A stretch of 64,000 nucleotides of DNA from assembly GCA_963780675.1 (NCBI GenBank), contig CAWACR010000003.1, positions 1,054,001-1,118,000 of the forward strand. The letters run 5' to 3'. Origin of the DNA: JAHECE01 sp963780675 (GTDB lineage Bacteria > Actinomycetota > Actinomycetes > Actinomycetales > JAHECE01). This document shows, one piece after another, positions 52,660-60,907 of this stretch (position 1 is its first letter; every line of letters begins with the position of its first letter). A program made the translations under genes and the position numbers. The notes below the pieces were generated by a model. The model saw nothing but the letters and a program-made list of their open reading frames with translations, did not search any database and was not told the DNA's origin.

Positions 52660-53496
52660 GTGACCCTCTTGCAGGCGATCCTCCTCGGCATCGTCGAGGG
52701 CGTCACCGAGTTCCTTCCGGTCTCCAGCACGGGGCACCTGACGATCACCGAGCAGCTGATGGGCCTACCGATCGACGACCCGGGCGTGACGGCGTTCACC
52801 GCCGTCATCCAGATCGGCGCCATCCTGGCCGCGATGCTCTACTTCCGGGCCGACATCATCCGCCTCGCGCTCGCCTGGTTCCGTGGCCTGCGCGGCCGCG
52901 AGCACCGCGCGGACCCGGACTACCGCATGGCCTGGTACGTCATCATCGGATCCCTGCCCATCGCCGTCGTCGGCCTGGCCGCGAAGGACCTCATCACCGG
53001 GCCTCTGCGCAGCCTGTGGGTCGTGGTGGCAGCGCTGGTCGGGTGGAGCTTCGTCATGGTGGCGGCCGAGCGAGTCGGCCGACGGACCCGCGGCGAGCAG
53101 AACGTCAACCTGAGGGACGCGATCGTCATCGGCACGATCCAGGTCTTCTCCCTGGTCCCGGGCGTATCCCGGTCTGGGGCCACGATCAGCGCGGGCCTGA
53201 TGCTCGACCTCGACCGGGTCGCGGCCACCCGGCTCTCGTTCTTCCTCGGCATACCGGCACTGGTCGCCGCCGGCGCCTACGAGAGCGCCACGCAGGCCGG
53301 CGCGATCAGCAGCTCCGTGGGCTGGGGCCCCACCCTGGTCGCCACGATCACGAGCTTCGTCGTCGCCTACGCCGCGATCGCCTGGCTCCTTCGCCTCGTC
53401 GCCCACCACCCGATCTCGGTGTTCGTCCCCTACCGCCTCGCCCTCGCCGCGCTCATCGCCGTCCTGCTGACAACCGGAACCCTCACCGCCGTGTGA
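52660..53496 (+). CDS. uppP: Undecaprenyl-diphosphatase
   Basis: UppP (BacA) dephosphorylates undecaprenyl diphosphate to recycle the lipid carrier for cell-wall synthesis. 278 residues, seven to eight spans. Signature motifs: ILLGIVEGVTEFLPVSSTGHLTI at the start, VIQIGAILAAMLYFRADI, the second conserved site FSLVPGVSRSGATISAGLM, and LSFFLGIPALVAAGAYE. The GTG at 52660 follows CGGGAG and is the point where family sequence begins; the frame is open farther upstream without homology. A plain housekeeping or bacitracin-resistance role is expected. Confidence 0.95.
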   Translation: MTLLQAILLGIVEGVTEFLPVSSTGHLTITEQLMGLPIDDPGVTAFTAVIQIGAILAAMLYFRADIIRLALAWFRGLRGREHRADPDYRMAWYVIIGSLPIAVVGLAAKDLITGPLRSLWVVVAALVGWSFVMVAAERVGRRTRGEQNVNLRDAIVIGTIQVFSLVPGVSRSGATISAGLMLDLDRVAATRLSFFLGIPALVAAGAYESATQAGAISSSVGWGPTLVATITSFVVAYAAIAWLLRLVAHHPISVFVPYRLALAALIAVLLTTGTLTAV

Positions 53497-53759
53497 CGAC
53501 GCGCCGCACACGCCGACGCGGGCGAACCAAAGCCTGGCTCACCGACGTGGGTCGCCGTCGTCCTCGCCGTCGTCGCGCTCGTCGTCTCGACCGGGACCCT
53601 GGTCCTGGCCGTGCGCATCGGGCAGAGCCGCGATCCTCCGGCCGTGCCCGGTGTGGGCCTGGCGCGCACCGTCACACGAGTGAGCCCAGCAAAGACACCA
53701 TGTGGTCCGGGTCGGTCGGTGCGGGTCCGCGTTGGGCCCGGGTAGGTGTGCCCGCCTTC
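53497..53759. other. Gap after uppP with a hydrophobic open stretch
   Basis: In the uppP frame after its stop, the reading continues about 65 codons and encodes PTWVAVVLAVVALVVSTGTLV, a credible membrane span, then stops. There is no start codon in that frame before the span. It may be a truncated small membrane-protein gene or chance. Confidence 0.3.
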
Positions 53760-56483
53760 CTACGACGGGGCGCCGGGAGCGGGTGGCACGCGACGGTGGG
53801 TGGGCAGGACGGTAGCGGTGGTGAAGCGTGCTGCGCGGCGGTGGATGCGGCGCCCGGGCCGGCGGGGTCGGGCCGTCGTCGGGACGGTCGGGGCGGCTGC
53901 GAGGGTGCGGTAGAACCACCACTTGGTGGCTTCGATGAGGACGAGGTAGACCGCGACCATCAGCGCGAGAGCGGCGAAGAACTGGGCGGGCAGCGGGGTG
54001 AAGCCCAGGGCCGGTCCCAGAGGTGTCTGTGGGAGAACCGCGCCGACCAGGGCGACGCCGATCGCGGAGATGGCCAGCGGGCGGCTGGGGTTGCTGCGGA
54101 AGAAGGGGATCCGCCGGGTCCGGATGGCGAAGATCACCAGGGTCTGGGTGGCGAGCGACTCCACGAACCAGCCGGAACGGAACAGCTCGGGGCCGGCGTG
54201 GAAGACGCCGAGCATCACGGCGAAGGTGGCGAAGTCGAACAGCGAGCTGATCGGCCCGAAGACCAGCATGAATCGGCGGATGAAGTGGATGTCCCACTGG
54301 GACGGGCGAGCGAGCTGCTCGGCGTCGACGTGGTCGGTGGGAATCGTGAGCTGGCTGGAGTCGTAGAGCAGGTTGTTCAGCAGGATCTGCGAGGGCAGCA
54401 TCGGCAGGAATGTCAGGAACGCCGACGCCGCGGCGGCGCTGAACATGTTGCCGAAGTTGCTCGAGGTCCCCATGAGGACGTACTTGATCGTGTTGGCGAA
54501 GATGCGCCGACCTTCCACGACGCCGTCGGCGAGGACGTCGAGGTCCTTCTCCAGCAGCAGGACGTCGGCCGCGTCCTTGGCCACGTCGCTGGCTGACTCC
54601 ACGGATATCCCGACGTCGGCGGCGTGCAACGCAAGAGCGTCGTTGACGCCATCGCCCAGGAACGCGACGTCGACCCCGGTGCGCCGCTGGGTGCGCACGA
54701 TGAGCGCCTTGTCCTCGGGGCTGACGCGCGCGAAGACCGTCGACGCGGCGACCTTCTCGGCGAGCTGCTGCTCATCCAGGCCCTCGAGGTCGGCCCCCGT
54801 GCACGCCTTCCCGGCAGGTAGGCCGAGGTCGGCGCAGACACGCAGGGCGACTGTGGCGTTGTCTCCCGTCACGATCTTGACGGACACCCCCAGGCCGGCG
54901 AGCCGCTCGATCGCACCCCGAGCGCTGGGCTTGGGCGGGTCGAGGAAGACCAGCAGCCCCCGAAGACTCAGCCCGGACTCCGCGGCCGGCGAGAGGGTGA
55001 GCAGACCCGGCGCCGGTCGGGAGGCCACCGCCACTACCCGGTTCCCGGCGGCGAACTCCGCCTCCAACGCGGCCCGCACCGCTCCCGGGACCTCGACACA
55101 CCGCTCGAGCACCGACTCCGGAGCCCCCTTCGTGACAAGCAGGCGGCCCACCCCCGGCCCGTCCTCGCCGACCCCGACCTCGACGCCGACGTCGACGTCG
55201 ACAAGGACGGAGACCATCCGCCGCTCGTGGTCGAACGGCAACGTCGCGACCCGGCGAACGCCCCGCACGAAGGCCCCATGCGCCGCGGCCTCCGGCGACT
55301 CCCACAGGGCGACGTCGAGGGCGTTGCCGCCCGCGACCTGACCGTCCTCGACGACCGCCTCGGAACACACGAGCCCGAGCCGCACGGGCTCGCCGGCGCC
55401 ATTCCCGTCCCGGCCGAGCGAGCGCGCGAATCGGATGCTCCCCTCGGTCAACGTGCCCGTCTTGTCGGTGAACAACACCTCGACGTCACCGAGATCCTCG
55501 ATGCATACCAGGCGCGTGACCAGCACCCTGCGCTTGGCGAGCTCTCGCGAACCGGTCGCCAAGCTGGCGGAGACGACCGCGGGCAGCAGCTGCGGGGAGA
55601 TCCCGACAGCGATCGCCAACGAGAACAGCAACGCGTCGAGCACGGGCCGGTGCAGCACGACATTGATCACGAAGATGCCGATCGTCAGGGCGCCGGCCAC
55701 CTCCACGAGAAGCAACGAGAACTTGCGCAGCCCGACCTGGAACTCGGTCTCCGGGTGACGCTCACCCAGGCCCAAGGCGATCCGACCGAACGTCGCCCGG
55801 CCCGCGGTCGCGACGACCACGCCTCGCCCAGACCCGGCATGGACCACCGTGCCCATCAACGCGCACGAGCCCAGGTCCGCCAGCGCCGCGCGGTCGGCTA
55901 CCGGCTCGACCTGCTTCTCCCGCGGCAGCGACTCCCCGGTCAACAGGGACTCCTCACACTCCAGCCCCGTGCACTCCAGCAGCCTCATGTCAGCGGGAAC
56001 CACCTCCCCGAGCTGCAGGTCCACCACGTCGCCCGGGACCAGCCCGGTCACATCGAGGGACACCGGATGCCCCCCACGGATGACCACACAGCGGTGGCGG
56101 ACCTGGGAATGCAGGCCCTCGGCCGTCTTCTCGGCCCGGTACTCGTTCCATACGTCCAGGCCCACGGACGCCGCCAGGATGACCCCGATGATCAGCGCGT
56201 CGGTCTGCTGACCAAGGAAGAACGCCGCCACCGCCGTGACGCCCAGCAGCACCAACAACGGGGAACGGAACTGACGCAGCACGACCGGCAGCAGCCGGGC
56301 CCTGTGCGAACGCACCGCGTTCGGCCCGCCCGCCGCGAGACGACGGCCCGCCTCCACCGCGCTCAACCCACCCGGACCCGACCCCAAACCCGCGAACACG
56401 CCCTCGGCCCCCATCGCCGCGGCCACCCGCACGTCCAACCACGGGACACCGGGCACCGGAACGCGCACAGCCGGCGGACCCAC
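53760..56483 (-). CDS. mgtA: Magnesium-translocating P-type ATPase
   Basis: A 907-residue P3B-type ATPase importing Mg2+. N-terminal cytosolic part, two spans, actuator (GLECEESLLTGESLPREK), GISPQLLPAVVSASLATG in the fourth span, phosphorylation site LFTDKTGTLTEG (Asp about 340), VKIVTGDNATVALRVCADLG, and the hinge FLGDGVNDALALHAADVGISVE. Then LLNNLLYDSSQLTIPTD and WDIHFIRRFMLVFGPISSLFDF, typical of MgtA/MgtB. The last 45 residues are a poorly conserved Arg/Pro/Thr-rich tail. The GTG at 56483 is the furthest plausible start. No Mg-sensing leader is visible upstream, unlike enterobacterial mgtA. Confidence 0.94.
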   Translation of the reverse strand: MGPPAVRVPVPGVPWLDVRVAAAMGAEGVFAGLGSGPGGLSAVEAGRRLAAGGPNAVRSHRARLLPVVLRQFRSPLLVLLGVTAVAAFFLGQQTDALIIGVILAASVGLDVWNEYRAEKTAEGLHSQVRHRCVVIRGGHPVSLDVTGLVPGDVVDLQLGEVVPADMRLLECTGLECEESLLTGESLPREKQVEPVADRAALADLGSCALMGTVVHAGSGRGVVVATAGRATFGRIALGLGERHPETEFQVGLRKFSLLLVEVAGALTIGIFVINVVLHRPVLDALLFSLAIAVGISPQLLPAVVSASLATGSRELAKRRVLVTRLVCIEDLGDVEVLFTDKTGTLTEGSIRFARSLGRDGNGAGEPVRLGLVCSEAVVEDGQVAGGNALDVALWESPEAAAHGAFVRGVRRVATLPFDHERRMVSVLVDVDVGVEVGVGEDGPGVGRLLVTKGAPESVLERCVEVPGAVRAALEAEFAAGNRVVAVASRPAPGLLTLSPAAESGLSLRGLLVFLDPPKPSARGAIERLAGLGVSVKIVTGDNATVALRVCADLGLPAGKACTGADLEGLDEQQLAEKVAASTVFARVSPEDKALIVRTQRRTGVDVAFLGDGVNDALALHAADVGISVESASDVAKDAADVLLLEKDLDVLADGVVEGRRIFANTIKYVLMGTSSNFGNMFSAAAASAFLTFLPMLPSQILLNNLLYDSSQLTIPTDHVDAEQLARPSQWDIHFIRRFMLVFGPISSLFDFATFAVMLGVFHAGPELFRSGWFVESLATQTLVIFAIRTRRIPFFRSNPSRPLAISAIGVALVGAVLPQTPLGPALGFTPLPAQFFAALALMVAVYLVLIEATKWWFYRTLAAAPTVPTTARPRRPGRRIHRRAARFTTATVLPTHRRVPPAPGAPS

Positions 56484-56653
56484 CTCGCCATCGTGTCACC
56501 GCAACTGCGGGGACGCACGGTCCTGCACCCACGGAACGCGAGCTCACCCTGCTGAGCACGATCGACGGGTGCCGCGGAACCCAGCAGCTGTTCCACGCCG
56601 CGCTGTCGGGCACGGCGACCGACAACGACAGCCGGCCCGCCCGCCACCAGATG
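56484..56653. other. Short gap between mgtA and the cupin-like gene
   Basis: No intact gene. On the plus strand an open stretch encodes ELTLLSTIDGCRGTQQLFHAA without a start codon of its own. It could be a gene remnant, but I do not recognise the family. Confidence 0.25.
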
Positions 56654-57187
56654 TCAGCCGGGGCCCGCGCTCAGTCGCTCGAGGAGAGGCTTGTGCTCGG
56701 GGAAGGCTGCCTCGAGCCGGTCGAGGTCGCCCCGGGCGGGGACGAACGAGTCGGCCGGGTCGTAGCCGGGGCTGAGACTGCAGGTGACGAGCGCGTAGGT
56801 GGTCCGTAGGAGCTCGGCGCCGAACCATGTCGAGTGCGGCGCGACGCCGTGCCACACCTCGCCGCGAGACGGCGCGGACCCGAGGGTGATCGCGCTGTAG
56901 CCGTCCGTCTCGGAGAAGACGTGGAGGCGAATCGGCCCTCCGGTGTGGAAGAACCACAGCTCGTCCTGGTGCAGCATGTGCAGGCGCAGCACCTGGCCCG
57001 CGTCGAGCAGGTACCAGTTGGAGGAGTACAGCGACCGGCTACCTCCGAACCGTGCGGGCAGCGCCGAGCCGTCCACCCGCTCGTCGGAGCCCATAGCAGG
57101 CGCGAACCAGCCACCCACGGGTACGGGGGTCAGGCCGAGTCGCTCGACCCACCGACGGGCCGTCGGCCGCCTCGTCCGCTCAGTCAT
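56654..57187 (-). CDS. Cupin-superfamily protein (DUF985/cupin_5)
   Basis: A 177-residue cupin-like protein. Seen: RWVERLGLTPVPVGGWFAPAM, SLYSSNWYLLDAGQVLRLHML, DELWFFHTGGPIRLHVFSE, then WHGVAPHSTWFGAEL and VTCSLSPGYDPADSFV. This is the DUF985 (cupin_5) pattern, with histidines (HxxH, HVF, H after GVAP) placed where a metal or sugar ligand could bind. Role unknown. Its ATG overlaps the PAS gene's stop by eight bases, so it is the third gene of the GMC-PAS-cupin operon. Confidence 0.87.
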   Translation of the reverse strand: MTERTRRPTARRWVERLGLTPVPVGGWFAPAMGSDERVDGSALPARFGGSRSLYSSNWYLLDAGQVLRLHMLHQDELWFFHTGGPIRLHVFSETDGYSAITLGSAPSRGEVWHGVAPHSTWFGAELLRTTYALVTCSLSPGYDPADSFVPARGDLDRLEAAFPEHKPLLERLSAGPG

Positions 57188-57596
57188 CGACGGGCTTGCG
57201 CAGCGAGAAGCACACGGTGATGCCGATGATCTGGCCCGTGCACGGGTCGCGCAGCAGACCCTTCTGCGTGACGATCTCCACATTGACCATGCCACCGCGA
57301 CTGGTCGGGACGGCGATGGTCTCGTGGAAGTTGAGCAGGGGCTTGCCGCTGGCCATGACCTGCTTGTCGTGCGCGACGTGGGCGGCGCGGCTGTCCTCCT
57401 GCCCGATCAGGTCGGCCTTGCTCACCCCGACGAGGTCCGCGAAGTTCTGGTTGACCCACAAGATCACCGAGTTGACGTCCTTGACCACCCAGTAGACGCC
57501 GTCCTGGCGATCGAGGACGTCCGCGATGCTCAGGGGCGGCTCGGTGGGGAGCACCGGGTTCGACGGGGCGTGTGCGGCATCCGCGGGCGCGCTCAC
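57180..57596 (-). CDS. Stand-alone PAS-domain protein
   Basis: A 138-residue protein that is only a PAS fold: ADVLDRQDGVYWVVKDVNSVILWVNQNF, DLVGVSKADLIGQED, LLNFHETIAVPTSRGGMVNVEIV and IIGITVCFSLRKPVDD. No kinase, GGDEF or DNA-binding domain is attached, so it probably senses a ligand or redox state by pairing with another protein. It overlaps its neighbours on both sides (four bases with the GMC gene, eight with the cupin gene), so the three products are probably made together. Start GTG 57596. Confidence 0.85.
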   Translation of the reverse strand: MSAPADAAHAPSNPVLPTEPPLSIADVLDRQDGVYWVVKDVNSVILWVNQNFADLVGVSKADLIGQEDSRAAHVAHDKQVMASGKPLLNFHETIAVPTSRGGMVNVEIVTQKGLLRDPCTGQIIGITVCFSLRKPVDD

Positions 57597-59344
57597 CGCC
57601 GGGCCTCGTCGGTGTCCGCCGTCGAGGTGAGGGACTCCGCGAGGTCCTGCGCCAACGCGACCATGGTCATCGTGGGGTTCCACGAACCGCCCGTCGGCCA
57701 CAGGCCACCGCCGGTGACGTAGACGTTCTCGACCCCGCGCAGCCGGTAGTCCAACCCGACGGGCGCGTCGTCGTCCTCGCCGATGTGCAGGGTGGAGCCC
57801 TCGTGGACGAGGCCGGGAACTCGCCGCTCGGGTGGGCGCGGGCGCTCGGCGCCCCACGTGCCGGTGTCCGGGTCACCGTGCCAGTACTCCACCCGGTCGG
57901 CGCCGGCCGGGGAGAACACGCACTCCATCATCTGGAAAGTCGCCTCGTCCATCGTGTCCCAGGTCTCGCGATCGACATCGTTGGCCAGCACCTGCAACGT
58001 CACGTTCGTCGTCGGATCCGTCCCGCCGTCGAGGGCGAGGTAGTTCTCGGCGTTCTTCTCGTCTATCTCGCCGAGCACGGCGCACACGAACACGAGGTGA
58101 TCGGGTGAGGAGACCAGCTGCGCCAACGACGCCGTGGCGACGACGTCGGGGGCGTACCGCTCGGCCTTCTGCGCGTCGGCCTGCGGGTCGCGGTCCGAGA
58201 GGACGGACAGCTGCACGTGGTACTGCATCCCGGCCGGGCTCTTGCCTGCCAGGTAGATGGCCGCCAGCTCGAGCTCGGCCAGCTTCGAGGCGAAGTCGAA
58301 GTCGGCGCGCGGCACCCGGGCGACGACGGCGGTGATGAAATGCGCGGTGAAACGCGCCCCGGTGTGGCGAACCTGGGGGAAGGAGTTCAGGACCAGGGTG
58401 GTCGGCGGGAGCGTGCCCATCGCAAGGATGAGGTTTGCATCGCCGATGGGGACGACGCCGCGGCTCGTCTCTAGCGCCGTCGCCCGCCCGCCCTGCTGAA
58501 GGACCCGGTTGACCACGCACTCCGTCACGATCTGCAGCGCGCTCCCCGTGCCGGCGGCGGCGGCCCCAGCCTGCTGGTCCACGAGGCCCAGGAGGACGGC
58601 AGGAGTCGAGAACTTGGCGAAGTCGATTCCGGCGTCGGCGCCGGCCGCGGCCGCGAGCGGTGCGGGCAGCCACCGGGTGGCCGAGTCGATGCGGCCCAGG
58701 CCGGCGGCGAGGAGGGCCTGCAGCCCCTTCTGCAGCCGCCCGTACACCGGACGGTGCCCTGCCACGAGGTCACGCTGGGACGCCGTGAGGTTCTTGTCGA
58801 TCCGATCAGCGGGAATGACGTTGAGGAGTGCCTCCGCCGAGGCGAAGTGGCGCTGCGCGGCGGCGATCGTGGCAGCGGGCCACTCGCGCATCTCGTCCTC
58901 GAGCGGACGAGGGCACCACGCGCTCCACATGATGCTGCGGCCGCCGAAGAACGGGACCATGCCGTGCTGCCACTGGATGTTCCCGGCCGGCTGATCGTGA
59001 GTCGCCGCGGACAGGGTCCACGGGAAGGTCTCGGAGAGCCCGCCCAGGGTCTGGCGGTAGGGAAGCGGCAGGTTCTGGAAGTGCTCCGGAAGGAAGTACG
59101 GCCCGCGCTCGATCACCAGGATGCGGGCGTGGGGGTCCCGTGCGAGGGCCCGTTCGGCGAAGGCGAAGCCGCAGAAGCCGCTACCGACCACGATGTGGTC
59201 GAACTGCTGATCCTCGCGGGCCTCTTTCCATCCCGCCTGGGACAGGAAGAAGACGTGGTCCATCACCTTCTGCGGCGTCGGCGCCTGTGGTCCGGGCGTC
59301 GGATACCCGTAGTTGAAGTTGGGTGTGGAGGAGACAGCGCTCAC
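57593..59344 (-). CDS. GMC-family FAD-dependent oxidoreductase
   Basis: A 583-residue flavoprotein of the glucose-methanol-choline family. FAD-binding dinucleotide fold FDHIVVGSGFCGFAFAERAL (about residues 48-67) with ILVIERGPYF; FFGGRSIMWSAWCPRPLEDEM; a substrate domain; and the C-terminal GMC signature EGSTLHIGED and VYVTGGGLWPTGGSWNPTMTMVALAQDLAE. The usual catalytic His-His/Asn pair appears as HEGST... and GGSWNPT. Substrate unknown (alcohol or sterol type). The GTG at 59344 follows GGGGGT; the frame is open to an ATG at 59566, without homology. First gene of the operon with PAS and cupin proteins. Confidence 0.87.
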   Translation of the reverse strand: MSAVSSTPNFNYGYPTPGPQAPTPQKVMDHVFFLSQAGWKEAREDQQFDHIVVGSGFCGFAFAERALARDPHARILVIERGPYFLPEHFQNLPLPYRQTLGGLSETFPWTLSAATHDQPAGNIQWQHGMVPFFGGRSIMWSAWCPRPLEDEMREWPAATIAAAQRHFASAEALLNVIPADRIDKNLTASQRDLVAGHRPVYGRLQKGLQALLAAGLGRIDSATRWLPAPLAAAAGADAGIDFAKFSTPAVLLGLVDQQAGAAAAGTGSALQIVTECVVNRVLQQGGRATALETSRGVVPIGDANLILAMGTLPPTTLVLNSFPQVRHTGARFTAHFITAVVARVPRADFDFASKLAELELAAIYLAGKSPAGMQYHVQLSVLSDRDPQADAQKAERYAPDVVATASLAQLVSSPDHLVFVCAVLGEIDEKNAENYLALDGGTDPTTNVTLQVLANDVDRETWDTMDEATFQMMECVFSPAGADRVEYWHGDPDTGTWGAERPRPPERRVPGLVHEGSTLHIGEDDDAPVGLDYRLRGVENVYVTGGGLWPTGGSWNPTMTMVALAQDLAESLTSTADTDEARR

Positions 59345-59804
59345 GTCGGGACCCCCTGACGTCACGCCGGACGTCGACGCCGGTCCGTCGTCGGACCAGG
59401 CCGTCCACGCGCGGCTTCTTGTCCGGCACCGGGCAGGGGCCGGATTGCGGGGGGCGGTCTTCTCAGCGTCGACGCCTGACCCACGGTCGAGCGGCCCGGC
59501 GTCGAACTCTCCCCCCGGCGAGTACTGCCGACCCCGCTCGGGGATCGACGCCGGCATCGGCGTCACCTCGGTTGGAGTAGCAGGGCCTCATCCTGGTGTC
59601 GCGGAAGCGGGCCTGTCAATGAATCATTCCGAGAATGATCCGTCGCGTTGCAGCATTCGACGGCGCCTCCGTCTGGGTCCACCGGCACATCCTGCAGCTG
59701 CCAGGTGCCCGAAGCTCGACGAGGGCGGACTGCCGCGCCCCGGGTGGGCCACCCCGCTCTCGGAACCTCACGTCAGCCCGAGGTCGCCTTCGCCGTCTCG
59801 TCCC
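59345..59804. other. Upstream region of the GMC operon, nothing else seen
   Basis: The GMC promoter must lie in this 460-base stretch but no convincing -35/-10 pair or palindrome stands out. No gene is supported. Confidence 0.3.
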
Positions 59805-59930
59805 TGACAGTGCTGCGTATGCTCCCGGTCGCCGTGATCGCCCTCACGGTCCTACTCAGCGTGCTCGCCCACGGGCTCAGCGCCGACGTCCTCGCCACCC
59901 GCTACGGCCGCTGGGTCACCGCACCGACCC
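59805..59930 (+). pseudogene. Remnant of a cation/proton antiporter
   Basis: The frame reads LTVLRMLPVAVIALTVLLSVLAHGLSADVLATRYG. LSVLAHGLSADxLATRYG is the end of CPA1-type sodium/proton antiporters, while TVLRMLPVA belongs to an earlier part of the same family. The conserved region between (normally about 50 residues with a WFGPRGLASV-type motif) is missing. So an internally deleted leftover, with no start codon supported. Confidence 0.6.
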
Positions 59931-59986
59931 GACGCCAACGGAATCGCCCCTGGTCGGGGGCCGTGCCCTCGACCACGGGCGGATTC

Positions 59987-60151
59987 TCAACGGCGGTCGC
60001 GCCGGTCGTCGCGGCGGTCGTCACGCCGGTCGTGACGCCGGTCGACGCCGTGGGCCACGACGGCGGCCGTCCCGACGACAGCGGCGGTTCGCGCCACGGG
60101 TGCGGGGCCGATCACGCCCGGTCCCCCGATCCTCCTGCGTGCCAGTGGCAT
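59987..60151 (-). CDS. Small protein with Arg/Asp repeat tail, downstream of DUF6325
   Basis: A 54-residue protein. PLARRRIGGPGVIGPAPVARTAAVVGTAAVVAHGV is the usual beginning of a small protein often encoded after DUF6325 in actinobacteria. It then ends in DRRHDRRDDRRDDRRDRR, written by 12-base DNA repeats. The repeat probably replaced or extended the normal tail. One hydrophobic helix may sit in the membrane. It starts one base after the DUF6325 stop. Confidence 0.55.
   Translation of the reverse strand: MPLARRRIGGPGVIGPAPVARTAAVVGTAAVVAHGVDRRHDRRDDRRDDRRDRR
59990..60048. repeat. Degenerate 12-base tandem repeat
   Basis: Several near-copies of GGTCGTCACGCC-like units encode the Arg/Asp-rich tail of the 54-residue protein. 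Probable slippage-prone tract. Confidence 0.5.
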
Positions 60152-60152
60152 C

Positions 60153-60650
60153 TCAGGCCTCCTTCTCCGTCGCGGCGGCCTCGTCGGCCGCCTCCTCGAT
60201 CTCCTCGATCTCTTCGTCCAGGTCCGCCTCGATCGCGGCCAGGATGGCCTGCACCGGGATCCGCCCGTTGGCCACCAGCTGGCCACCCGCCCGGCGCACG
60301 GCCGAGGCGAACGGCGCCGCCCACGTGTTCTCCCAGATCAGAGCCGCGGCGGTGCTACCCGGCTCGACGGCCGCGGCCAGGGACTCGACGTCCTCGGCGC
60401 TCAACAGCATCGCCAGCTCCGTCTCGTAGGAACGCAGCCCCCCGATCTCGGCCTCCTCCAGGTCGGACAACTCGAAGGCCTCGATCGCCCCGTCCTCGTC
60501 CTTGCGCAGGATCAGCAGGTCGAGGACGCGGATAATCCCGCGGTCCACGAGGTCATTCAGTGCCGGCGCGATCTCGCCCTTGAACTGGCTGCCCGGGAAC
60601 TCCACCACGAGCCAGTCCACCGGACCCAGCTCGTCGATCTCCTCACTCAT
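60153..60650 (-). CDS. DUF6325 family protein
   Basis: A 165-residue acidic protein of the DUF6325 family. Conserved ELGPVDWLVVEFPGSQFKGE, NDLVDRGIIRVLDLLILRKDEDG, ALIWENTWAAPFASAVRRAGGQLVANGRIPVQAIL. The C-terminus is a Glu/Ala-rich helix. Function unknown; members often lie near mechanosensitive or stress genes and carry a weak resemblance to general-stress (DUF1269-like) proteins. Divergent from the radical-SAM gene. Confidence 0.87.
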   Translation of the reverse strand: MSEEIDELGPVDWLVVEFPGSQFKGEIAPALNDLVDRGIIRVLDLLILRKDEDGAIEAFELSDLEEAEIGGLRSYETELAMLLSAEDVESLAAAVEPGSTAAALIWENTWAAPFASAVRRAGGQLVANGRIPVQAILAAIEADLDEEIEEIEEAADEAAATEKEA

Positions 60651-60895
60651 GCGCACGTCCTTCGTCGTCACTGCTTCTGGCTGCGACCGAACCCCGGTCG
60701 GGCCAGTCCTCCACCGATCGCGGCGCGCTCGGCAGACGCTCCCTGACGCTAGACCCCTAGCCGCGCTCTCGGATCGGGACCATTGCACCCTTTCTCCTCC
60801 CGGAAGTACCCGTGCGATCGCCTGTGGAGGGTCCGACAGTCGCGCCGCCGGGATATCTCGGTCCGAGATGGCACGGGCGCCGCACCGGCGCAGGC

Positions 60896-60901
60896 GATAC
60901 T
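60896..60901 (+). promoter_or_regulatory. -10-like hexamer GATACT, leaderless promoter of the radical-SAM gene
   Basis: GATACT, six bases, GTG at 60908. Confidence 0.5.
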
Positions 60902-60907
60902 CGCGGG

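Noticed and set aside
53760..56653. Mg-sensing riboswitch or leader peptide before mgtA
   Set aside because: Only about 170 bases lie upstream; no conserved M-box-like pairing or proline-rich leader was seen.
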